Assembly (NCBI GenBank): GCA_013821825.1
Contig: PNJK01000001.1
Span: 123,356 to 187,355, forward strand
From: Rhodobacter sp.
GTDB taxonomy: Bacteria; Pseudomonadota; Alphaproteobacteria; Rhodobacterales; Rhodobacteraceae
Direction: 5' to 3'
Length of the DNA stretch: 64,000 nucleotides
The notes beneath the pieces are model-generated. The model saw nothing but the letters and a program-made list of their open reading frames with translations. It was not told the DNA's origin and made no database searches. Below, piece after piece: positions 18,355-25,773 of this stretch (positions within the stretch are counted from its first letter, which is position 1; every line of letters starts with the position of its first letter). Made by a program: the position numbers and the translations under genes.

Positions 18355-19215
18355 TCAGGTCCACTTTGCGATCGGGGGCAGACTCATCAGCACCGCATTC
18401 GCGTCATGCCCGGTCTCAAGCCCGAACTTGGTGCCCCGGTCGTAGACGAGGTTGTATTCTGCATAAAGCCCGCGGTGGATCAGCTGCACCTCACGGTCGG
18501 CTTCGGTGAAAGGCGTGCGGCTGCGGGCTTCTGCAAGGGGCAGGAAGGCGGGCAGAAAGGCGCTGCCGACCGATTGCGTAAAGGCGAAATCCGCCTCCCA
18601 GTCGCCGGTGTTCAGATCGTCGTAGAATATCCCACCGACCCCACGGGCACGGCCCCGGTGCGGCACGAAGAAGTACTCATCGGCCCAGGCCTTGAAACGC
18701 GGGTAATAGTCGGGCGAGTGCGCGTCACAGGCGCGGCGCATCTCGGCGTGGAAATGGGCGGTATCCTCGGGGTATTCGATCGCCGGGTTCAGGTCGGACC
18801 CGCCCCCGAACCAGGACACGCCCGGGGTCCAGAACATCCGCGTGTTCATGTGAACGGCCGGGGCATGCGGGTTGACCATATGCGCCACCAGGGAAATGCC
18901 GCTGGCCCAGAAGCGCGGGTCTTCCGCCATGCCGGGCACGCCCCGGGCCGCCATCGCCTTCTGCGCCCGCTCGCCCAGGGTGCCATGCACCTCGGACCAG
19001 TTGACGCCGACCTTCTCGAACACCTTGCCGCCGCGCATCACGCTCATCAGCCCGCCGCCGCCATCGGCGCGGGTGGTAGGCGACACCTCGAACCGGCCCG
19101 GAGATCCGTCGGCAAAGCGGTCCTCCAGGGCCTCGAAAGCCGCAACGATCCGGTCGCGCAAGGTATGGAACCACGTCGCCGCGCGCGCCTTGCGACTGGC
19201 AAAGGGATCGGTCAT
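18355..19215 (-). CDS. hemF: Coproporphyrinogen III oxidase, oxygen-dependent
   Basis: Converts coproporphyrinogen III to protoporphyrinogen IX using O2 in haem and bacteriochlorophyll synthesis. The 286-residue protein shows family blocks: DGGGGLMSVMRGGKVFEK, GVNWSEVHG, VHMNTRMFW, WFGGGSDLNP, GGIFYDDL and HRGLYAEYNLVYDRGTKFG. It acts when oxygen is present; the anaerobic counterpart is encoded at 36288-37643. It is divergent from the lipoprotein gene at 19291. Confidence 0.95.
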   Translation of the reverse strand: MTDPFASRKARAATWFHTLRDRIVAAFEALEDRFADGSPGRFEVSPTTRADGGGGLMSVMRGGKVFEKVGVNWSEVHGTLGERAQKAMAARGVPGMAEDPRFWASGISLVAHMVNPHAPAVHMNTRMFWTPGVSWFGGGSDLNPAIEYPEDTAHFHAEMRRACDAHSPDYYPRFKAWADEYFFVPHRGRARGVGGIFYDDLNTGDWEADFAFTQSVGSAFLPAFLPLAEARSRTPFTEADREVQLIHRGLYAEYNLVYDRGTKFGLETGHDANAVLMSLPPIAKWT

Positions 19216-19290
19216 CCTGTCGTCTCCAACTGCTGTCGCGCCATGCCTAGCATCCCTTAGCGCCGCTTGCCATCGCCTGAGGATCGCCCG

Positions 19291-19680
19291 ATGAAACGCC
19301 TGACACTTCCAGCACTTGCCCTACTTGCCGCTTGCGGGACACCGCAGGAACAATGCATCAACCGCAACACCCGCGACCTGCGCATCGTCGACCGGCTGAT
19401 CGACGAAACAGAACGCAACCTGGACCGCGGCTATGCGCTGGAACAAGTCACGGTTTACGAGGATTACTGGGACTACTGCCCGCAGCCCCAGATCCCCGGC
19501 GCGCCCCCGGCTCCGCCGCGCCTGTGCCTTGAAGAGCGCGCCGTGACCGAAACCCGGCCCAAAGCGATCGACCTCACCGAAGAGGCGCGCAAGCTGGAAA
19601 GCCTGAAGATCAAGCGCAAGGAGCTTGCCCGCAAGGCCGAGGCTGTGATCGCGCAGTGCAAAGCGGAATACCCGGAATAA
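19291..19680 (+). CDS. Small predicted lipoprotein
   Basis: A 129-residue protein starting MKRLTLPALALLAACGTPQ, a signal peptide with lipobox LAAC, so it is predicted to be lipid-anchored. The mature part has four more cysteines, an aromatic stretch (VYEDYWDYCPQPQIPG) and a helical, charged C-terminus (LESLKIKRKELARKAEAV). The start at 19291 was chosen because it exposes the lipobox. Its stop abuts the stop of the convergent SDR gene. The family is unknown to me. Confidence 0.7.
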   Translation: MKRLTLPALALLAACGTPQEQCINRNTRDLRIVDRLIDETERNLDRGYALEQVTVYEDYWDYCPQPQIPGAPPAPPRLCLEERAVTETRPKAIDLTEEARKLESLKIKRKELARKAEAVIAQCKAEYPE

Positions 19681-20493
19681 TCAGTGGGCCGGCGCGGGCA
19701 CCGCGTCCAGAATGCTGCGGCCGCCGTCCACCGCAATCACCTGCCCGGTGATGAACCCAGACGCGTCCGAGGCAAGAAACTGCACCGTTTCCGCAAGTTC
19801 CGCAGGGGCGGCGATGCGTTGCAACGGGGTGGCTGCGGCGATCTCGGCCCGGTAGTCGGGGATGTCCTTCAAGGCCGCCTGCAGGCTGGCGCTCATTACC
19901 GATCCGAAGGCTACGGCATTTACCCGGATGCCCTTTGACGCCAACCCCACCGCCAAGGACCGCGTCATCTGGTCCATCGCCGCCGAGGCCATGGAATACC
20001 CCAGAAGCTCGGGTCGGGTCGTCCGGGCGGTGATCGATGATATGTTGATGATGGTGCCGACCATGCTGCCTGCCTCGGCCTCGGTACGGGCGGCGTGCTG
20101 GATCATCCGCTTTGCCGTCATCTGCGACATCCGCAGCGCGGTGAGCACGTTCTGCCGCCAAAGCTCCTCGACCCCGTCTGCTTCGGGCGACAGGATGTCG
20201 GACACCACCATCTTGCGGTTGGCGTTGACCAGGATGTCCACCCGGTCAAAGGCATCGATCGTGGCGGACAAGAGGTTTGCAATCGTCAGCTTTTCGGTCA
20301 GGTCGCCGGCGAACATCCGGACCGGACCTTCCCCGCGCGCCTCTTCGCCGACCTCGTCCTCCAGCCGGTCTTCATCAATGTCGGCGAACATCACGTTCGC
20401 CCCCTTGTCGAGCAGATGCCGCGCGATGGCCAGGCCGATGCCCGCTGCAGCGCCGGTGACGATGGCAGTCTTGCCGGAAACGGAAAAGGACAT
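19681..20493 (-). CDS. Short-chain dehydrogenase/reductase-like protein with altered active site
   Basis: A 270-residue Rossmann-fold protein. The cofactor motif GAAAGIGLAIA is intact and the C-terminus is typical (VQFLASDASGFITGQVIAVDGG). The NNAG motif is replaced by NANR. The catalytic region reads GTIINISSITA then GYSMASAAMDQ, so the Tyr is kept but the Lys of YxxxK is Ser. The frame is unbroken and the rest of the fold looks well kept, so it may have a binding or regulatory role, or unusual chemistry. The ATG at 20493 (MSFSVSGKTAIVTG) was chosen. It lies 19 bases after the methyltransferase gene on the same strand. Confidence 0.82.
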   Translation of the reverse strand: MSFSVSGKTAIVTGAAAGIGLAIARHLLDKGANVMFADIDEDRLEDEVGEEARGEGPVRMFAGDLTEKLTIANLLSATIDAFDRVDILVNANRKMVVSDILSPEADGVEELWRQNVLTALRMSQMTAKRMIQHAARTEAEAGSMVGTIINISSITARTTRPELLGYSMASAAMDQMTRSLAVGLASKGIRVNAVAFGSVMSASLQAALKDIPDYRAEIAAATPLQRIAAPAELAETVQFLASDASGFITGQVIAVDGGRSILDAVPAPAH

Positions 20494-20512
20494 CAGCTGG
20501 CTCCGGATTTGG

Positions 20513-21496
20513 TCAGGGTTTCGCCCGTCTGGGCTTGATGGCATGAATCACGCGGAAACCGTTGTCGCCGGTGACCTCGCGGTGTTCCAGGAATGCGTCA
20601 GACAGGGCGGCATCATAGGGCAGGTGGCGGTTCGCCACCAACCACAGCGATCCATTCGGCGCCAGCATCCGCCGCGCGGCCTGGATAAATGCCGCACCAA
20701 GTCCGGGATCAGCCTCGCGCCCGAAATGGAAGGGCGGGTTCATCACCACAGCGTCCAGCAGCGTCTCGGGCCGGAATGTCGTGGCATCGGCCCAGTGAAA
20801 GCGGGCGCGGTGGTCGCTGACGTTCACCCGCGCGCAGGCAATCGCATCGGCCTCGGCCTCGACCAGATCCAGCCGCTTGACTCCGGGATGTGCAAGAATC
20901 GCCCGTGCGAGGTAACCCCACCCTGCGCCCAGATCGGCGACCTTCCCGCCGAACTTGGCCGGCAGCGCTGCCGCCAGCAGAACCGACCCACGATCCGGCG
21001 CATCGGCCGAAAAGATGCCGGGCAGGGTCTGGAACCCACCCTCGATCTCGCGCGGGCGCGCTGCCCAATCGGACAGGTCCGGCCCTGCCGCAAAACTCGC
21101 GAACTTGCCATGCGCCTTCGACAGGCTTTCCGACAGCTCCACCCTTGCGCGCAGATCCTTCAGCGCGGTGTCGATCCCGTCGGTCTTTTGCCCATCCACG
21201 GCGACCGGGCCACCGGGCCGAACCTCGGCCGCCGCCTGGGCAATCAGCGCCCGCGCCGCTTCGCGCGACCGGGGCAGGCAGACCAGCGCCGCCGCATAGG
21301 GCGGGGCGGGGGCGACCGAATAGGTCCTGGCGAAGTGGTCGTGGTCCGGCTTGAAGCCGGTCCGCACCGTCACCCGGTCTTGAGGAAGGGATGAAAGGTC
21401 ATCGCCCATACGCGGGCGGTAGACGGCAATGCGTCCCTCAGCCGGAAGGGTCAGCGCGCCGGTGTCCAGCGCCAATGTCAGGCGAGCGGATCGCAT
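20513..21496 (-). CDS. rsmC: Class I SAM-dependent methyltransferase, RsmC/RlmG-like
   Basis: A 327-residue protein with two halves. The N-terminal half is a degenerate methyltransferase fold (APPYAAALVCLPRSREAAR). The C-terminal half is catalytic with the SAM motif VADLGAGWGYLARAIL and MNPPFHFG, the NPPF motif of N2-guanine RNA methyltransferases. Likely it methylates a guanine in 16S rRNA (G1207 in E. coli). It sits in a probable operon clpS, this gene, SDR. Confidence 0.8.
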   Translation of the reverse strand: MRSARLTLALDTGALTLPAEGRIAVYRPRMGDDLSSLPQDRVTVRTGFKPDHDHFARTYSVAPAPPYAAALVCLPRSREAARALIAQAAAEVRPGGPVAVDGQKTDGIDTALKDLRARVELSESLSKAHGKFASFAAGPDLSDWAARPREIEGGFQTLPGIFSADAPDRGSVLLAAALPAKFGGKVADLGAGWGYLARAILAHPGVKRLDLVEAEADAIACARVNVSDHRARFHWADATTFRPETLLDAVVMNPPFHFGREADPGLGAAFIQAARRMLAPNGSLWLVANRHLPYDAALSDAFLEHREVTGDNGFRVIHAIKPRRAKP

Positions 21497-21544
21497 GGGC
21501 AGGGGCCGAAACCCCTCAGGCCCTTTCCGATGGGCGATGGCGGG

Positions 21545-21865
21545 TCACTCTCTTTCCATCGTGCATTGCAGCGGGTGCTGGTGGCGGCGCGCGAAATCCA
21601 TCACCTGCGCGACTTTGGTTTCGGCCACCTCAAACGAAAACACGCCAACCACGGCAAGCCCCTTCTTGTGAACGGTCAGCATGATATCGAACGCCTGGGC
21701 ATGATTAAGCCCGAAAAACCGCTCCAACACATGCACGACGAATTCCATCGGTGTGTAATCGTCGTTCAGAAGCATGACCTTGTACAATGGCGGGCGTTCG
21801 GTCTTGGTCTTGGTCTTGGTCAGAATGGACGTGTCCTGGCCCGGGCCGTCGGTCTTGTCAGACAT
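21545..21865 (-). CDS. clpS: ATP-dependent Clp protease adaptor ClpS
   Basis: A 106-residue adaptor that delivers N-degron substrates to ClpAP. Core family motifs are present: [40 protein letters not shown] and [10 protein letters not shown]. The ATG at 21865 ([11 protein letters not shown]) was chosen; upstream codons are unlike the family. A Lys/Thr-rich, disordered N-terminal tail ([12 protein letters not shown]) precedes the core, as usual. No clpA lies in the window. It is divergent from the HAD gene at 21996. Confidence 0.95.
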   Translation of the reverse strand: MSDKTDGPGQDTSILTKTKTKTERPPLYKVMLLNDDYTPMEFVVHVLERFFGLNHAQAFDIMLTVHKKGLAVVGVFSFEVAETKVAQVMDFARRHQHPLQCTMERE

Positions 21866-21995
21866 GGTCAGCGGGCGTGACGACACGGGGAAACATGCTC
21901 CATCTGGATTCGGGGGTTGCACCGGATGCTCAAATTATAGCCTTTTCTGGGCTGACGAAAAGGGGCGGCGTTCGCGCGGGCCAAAGGGACAGGAC

Positions 21996-22703
21996 ATGCT
22001 GACCACAATCGGATTCGACGCAGACGATACGCTTTGGCAGAACGAGACGTTCTTTCGCCTGACTCAGGACCGTTTTACCGGTCTTCTGGCCGATCATGCC
22101 GAGGCCGATCATTTGGCCGAACGGCTGGAGGCAGCCGAAAGGCGCAACCTTGGCCACTACGGCTTCGGGGTGAAGGGCTTCACCCTGTCGATGATCGAAA
22201 CGGCGATCGAGGTGACCGGCGGTCGCGTCCCCGCAACCGTGATAGGCGAATTGATCGCTGCGGGCCGCGAGATGCTGGAACACCCGATCGAGCTCTTGCC
22301 GCAGGCGCGCGCCACGGTGACGGCGCTGGCAGTCGAATATCGGGTGGTGCTGATCACCAAGGGCGACCTTCTGGATCAGGAACGCAAACTGGCGCAATCG
22401 GGGCTGGGGGACCTGTTCGACGGGGTCGAGATCGTGTCGGACAAGACCCCCGCCACCTACCGGACGATCTTCGCCCGGCATGGAACCGGCGCCGATCAGG
22501 CAATGATGGTTGGCAACTCGCTGAAATCGGATGTGATCCCGGCACTGGCGGCAGGGGCATGGGGCGTGCATGTGCCGCATGGCATGATCTGGGCGCTTGA
22601 AGCCGCCGAACCGCCGACAGACCACCAGCGGTTTCACGCGCTTGCGGGTCTGGGCGGGCTTCCCGACCTTGTTGCCAGCCTGAAGATCCCGCACAACCGG
22701 TAG
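21996..22703 (+). CDS. HAD-superfamily hydrolase
   Basis: A 235-residue phosphatase-like protein. Motif I is GFDADDTLWQNE (DxD nucleophile), motif II VVLITKGD, the motif III lysine lies in SDKTPATY, and motif IV is MVGNSLKSDVIPALAAG. A helical cap lies between motifs I and II. The substrate is unknown. The start with AAAGGGACAGGAC upstream is well placed. Confidence 0.85.
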   Translation: MLTTIGFDADDTLWQNETFFRLTQDRFTGLLADHAEADHLAERLEAAERRNLGHYGFGVKGFTLSMIETAIEVTGGRVPATVIGELIAAGREMLEHPIELLPQARATVTALAVEYRVVLITKGDLLDQERKLAQSGLGDLFDGVEIVSDKTPATYRTIFARHGTGADQAMMVGNSLKSDVIPALAAGAWGVHVPHGMIWALEAAEPPTDHQRFHALAGLGGLPDLVASLKIPHNR

Positions 22704-22889
22704 CGCCCGGCTTTCGCATCTGCGCAATATATGGCCAACCGACAGGCGCAGTGCTGCATCCGGGCAACTGCATGAGCTATACGGGGAAAGCCATTGGATT
22801 TTTTGGGTTTTCGGATTCGATCCGCTGTGCTAGCCTTTGGTCTGAGGCAGAAAATCGGCACCGGAAATTCGGGCCGCACAGGCAAAGGG

Positions 22890-24875
22890 ATGGGCGACGT
22901 GGCATCGCTTTTCGGGCGGATTCTTCGCGCAGTTTTCGTGCTTTTCGTGGCGTTCTCAGTACTGGTGACAAACCCGCTTCACGCGGCGCCCTTTGCTGCC
23001 ATCGTGATGGACGCACGGACCGGCGAGGTGCTCTACGAACAGAACGCGGATGCGAGGCTGCACCCGGCGTCGCTGACCAAGATGATGACGCTTTACATCG
23101 CCTTCCAGGAGATCGAGGCCGGGCGCATTTCGCTGGATACCAAGGTCACCGTGACGAAGTACGCGGCCTCGCAGCCGCCTTCGCGCCTTGGGCTGAAGCC
23201 GGGCCAGAAGATCGCACTTCGCTATCTGATCCGCGCAGCGGCGGTGAAGTCGGCCAATGACGCGGCTGCGGCCATCGGCGACGGTATCAGCGGCGACTAC
23301 AAGGCCTTCGCCAAGCGCATGACCCGTACGGCCAAGCAACTGGGCATGACGGGCACCACCTTCCGCAACGCCAACGGGCTGACGGCGGAAGGGCACCTGT
23401 CCACAGCGCGCGACATGAATACTCTGGGCAGGCACCTGTTTTACGATTTTCCCCAGTATTACAATATCTTCTCGCGCCGCACCGCAGATGCGGGCATGGC
23501 CACGGTAACCAACACGAACTCGCGCTTTCTGGACGCCTATGAAGGCGCTGACGGGATCAAGACCGGCTACACCTCGGCCGCCGGCTTCAACCTGACCGCC
23601 TCGGCCGTGCGCGGCGACAAGCGGATCATAGCGACCGTGTTCGGCGGCACCTCGACCGCGAACCGCAACGCCAAGATGAAGGACCTGATGGACATCGGCT
23701 TTGGTGCTGCGAAGAACGGCGTCAAGGAACAGCCGCCCCAGGCACCCGCCACCCTGCCGGACGACTCGCTGATCGCCTCGGCTGAGCCCAATATCGACGA
23801 GCTTGACGCCGAAGGCGGGGCCGCCAAGACCATCCGCGTCTCGGGCGAGGTGAAAGCATCGCCCCGGCCCAAAGCACGTCCAGATGCGCCTGCTGTTCCG
23901 GACGCCGTGGCTATTGCCATGGCCGAAGGGATCGCCGGTGCGCTCGCCGAAGCGACCGCTGAGCCGGCCCCGGAAGGCACGCTGGAATTCCAGGCCGAGG
24001 CGATAGCCTCGGTCGAAGAGCCGGTCGAGACACTTCTGCCCGAGGTCGTCGCAGCGGCGATGCCTGGGGAAATCCTCGTGGCCAAAGCTGCCCCGACTGC
24101 GGCCCTCGCCAATCCGGCAGCCCTGCCCGACGGGTCGCTTGAGGCGCAGGCCGCAGCCCTTGCCGCCGGGGCTCCGCCGGCAGGCACCGCCGCTGCACCC
24201 ATCCCGGAAACGGCACTTGCCGCCCTTGCGCCCGAAGCCGTCCCCGAAACCGTGCCGGAAACCATTGTCGCCGACGCCGCACTTGCCAGCCTGAAGCCGA
24301 AGGCACGAAAAGAGGGTGAGGCCGCCCCGGAAACCGCGTTGGAAGTCGCCCCGACCGAGGAAATCCTTCTGGCCGCAGCCGCACCCGAGCCGGTGGTGAC
24401 TGACCCCGGCACCGGGGAAATGGTGGAAGACCTTGCCGCCCAACCCCTGCTTGGCGACATCACCGACGTCGAAACCGTCGCCGGTGCCACCGCCATCTCC
24501 CCCCCGGATGCCACGCCTGTGGCAGCCAACGTCACCGCCCCGCGGCCGAGCCGCAAGGCCCCGATCTTCGACACCGTCGAGGTGGCCGAAGCGCCAGCCG
24601 AAGAAACGCCAGAGGTCGTGGTGGTGTTGTCCACGTCGGGCGGGCGCCAGTTCGGGGTGAACGTCGGCAAATACCCATCGCGTTATGAGGCCGAGCGGGC
24701 GCTGCTGAAGACCGCTCTGGCCGAAAGCGCCACGCTGAACGAGGGCCTGCGCAGAACCAGCCAGGCGGGTGGCGCCTGGCGGGCAAGCTTCATGGGCTTG
24801 ACCGAAGACCAGGCGGAACTGGCCTGTCGCCGCCTGCGCGCCCGCGCTGTGCCTTGCGAAACCGTGGGGGGCTAA
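22890..24875 (+). CDS. D-alanyl-D-alanine carboxypeptidase (S11) with SPOR domain
   Basis: A 661-residue penicillin-binding protein. A signal/anchor segment (ILRAVFVLFVAFSVLVT) precedes the peptidase S11 domain with SLTK at about 61-64, SAN at 121-123 and KTGYT at about 224-228. Residues ~280-575 are an Ala/Pro/Glu-rich linker. The C-terminus (~580-661) looks like a SPOR domain that binds denuded septal glycan (FGVNVGKYPSRYEAERAL, GGAWRASFMGLTEDQAELAC). It would trim stem peptides in the periplasm. The start at 22890 gives a good signal, though its ribosome-binding site is close; an in-frame TTG at 22794 is less likely. Confidence 0.87.
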   Translation: MGDVASLFGRILRAVFVLFVAFSVLVTNPLHAAPFAAIVMDARTGEVLYEQNADARLHPASLTKMMTLYIAFQEIEAGRISLDTKVTVTKYAASQPPSRLGLKPGQKIALRYLIRAAAVKSANDAAAAIGDGISGDYKAFAKRMTRTAKQLGMTGTTFRNANGLTAEGHLSTARDMNTLGRHLFYDFPQYYNIFSRRTADAGMATVTNTNSRFLDAYEGADGIKTGYTSAAGFNLTASAVRGDKRIIATVFGGTSTANRNAKMKDLMDIGFGAAKNGVKEQPPQAPATLPDDSLIASAEPNIDELDAEGGAAKTIRVSGEVKASPRPKARPDAPAVPDAVAIAMAEGIAGALAEATAEPAPEGTLEFQAEAIASVEEPVETLLPEVVAAAMPGEILVAKAAPTAALANPAALPDGSLEAQAAALAAGAPPAGTAAAPIPETALAALAPEAVPETVPETIVADAALASLKPKARKEGEAAPETALEVAPTEEILLAAAAPEPVVTDPGTGEMVEDLAAQPLLGDITDVETVAGATAISPPDATPVAANVTAPRPSRKAPIFDTVEVAEAPAEETPEVVVVLSTSGGRQFGVNVGKYPSRYEAERALLKTALAESATLNEGLRRTSQAGGAWRASFMGLTEDQAELACRRLRARAVPCETVGG

Positions 24876-24876
24876 G

Positions 24877-25554
24877 GTGGTCGCGCTGGTCTTTCCCGCC
24901 CTGCCCACCGTCACCCTGCCGGTCACCGGCCGGGCCGAACGCTTCCCGATCCGCCGCATCTTCTGCGTCGGGCGCAACTATGCCGATCACGCGAAAGAGA
25001 TGGGGGGCGATTCCGGCAAGGAACCGCCGTTCTTCTTTTCCAAGCCCGCCGATGCCATTGTGGAAAGCGGCAGCCGGATTCCCTATCCGCCCGCCACCAC
25101 CAACCTGCACCACGAGGCGGAACTGGTCCTTGCCATCGGCAAGAACGGAGCCATGGTGAGCGAGGCCGATGCCCCGGCGATGATCTGGGGCCATGCGACC
25201 GGCAATGACCTGACCCGCCGCGACCTTCAAGCCGAAGCAAAAGCCGCGCGCAGGCCCTGGGATATGGCCAAGGGCTTCGACAAATCCGCTGTCGTCGGGG
25301 CGATCCGCCCCGGTCCGATGCCCGACGCGATGCTGCGCTGCACGGTGAACGGCGCCTTGCGGCAAGAGGCGCGGCTTTCGGACATGATCTGGTCCCCCGC
25401 CGCAATCATCGCCGCGCTCTCGCAACTGGTCAGCCTGTCGGCGGGCGACCTGATCTTCACGGGCACCCCCGCAGGCGTCGGCGCGCTGAACCGGGGCGAC
25501 ACCTGCAAGGTGGAAATCGACGGGCTGCAATCAGCTACTGTCGCCATCGCCTGA
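24877..25554 (+). CDS. Fumarylacetoacetate hydrolase family protein
   Basis: A 225-residue FAH-fold enzyme with RRIFCVGRNYADHAKEMG, PFFFSKPADA, LHHEAELVLAIGKNG (the E-x-E type metal site), WGHATGNDLTRRDLQ and IFTGTPAGVGALNRGD. Size and motifs fit fumarylpyruvate or acylpyruvate hydrolases acting on aromatic breakdown products, or oxaloacetate-acting relatives. It starts with GTG one base after the carboxypeptidase stop, so the two are probably co-transcribed. Palindromes at 25566-25608 follow. Confidence 0.85.
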   Translation: MVALVFPALPTVTLPVTGRAERFPIRRIFCVGRNYADHAKEMGGDSGKEPPFFFSKPADAIVESGSRIPYPPATTNLHHEAELVLAIGKNGAMVSEADAPAMIWGHATGNDLTRRDLQAEAKAARRPWDMAKGFDKSAVVGAIRPGPMPDAMLRCTVNGALRQEARLSDMIWSPAAIIAALSQLVSLSAGDLIFTGTPAGVGALNRGDTCKVEIDGLQSATVAIA

Positions 25555-25565
25555 CGTTTGACGCG

Positions 25566-25608
25566 CAAATCTTTTCGAAAAGATTTGCAAAATCCTTCGA
25601 AGGATTTT
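25566..25608. terminator. Two adjacent perfect palindromes between convergent genes
   Basis: CAAATCTTTTCGAAAAGATTTG (22 bases, 25566-25587) and AAAATCCTTCGAAGGATTTT (20 bases, 25589-25608) are each exact palindromes with no loop spacer. The second ends with TTTT on both strands. They lie between the FAH gene (+) and ccoS (-) and probably terminate transcription from both sides. Confidence 0.7.
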
Positions 25609-25614
25609 GGCGGC

Positions 25615-25773
25615 TCAGGGCTTCGGGTGGTCGTCCCATTCCTTCGTCAGGATCCGTTGCGCATCGCCTTCCGGGTCATCGAACTGCTTGGTTTTCATCG
25701 CCCAGAAAAACGCCGCAAGCCCAATTCCGCCCAGAAGCAGCGACACCGGGATCAGGATTGCCAGGATTTCCAT
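25615..25773 (-). CDS. ccoS: cbb3-type oxidase assembly protein CcoS
   Basis: A 52-residue single-pass membrane protein, MEILAILIPVSLLLGG then IGLAAFFWAMKTKQFDD. The short tail with FDDPEGDAQRIL is the CcoS signature. CcoS is needed to mature the haem/copper centre of cbb3 oxidase. It starts immediately after the ccoI stop, the last gene of ccoGHIS. Confidence 0.93.
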   Translation of the reverse strand: MEILAILIPVSLLLGGIGLAAFFWAMKTKQFDDPEGDAQRILTKEWDDHPKP

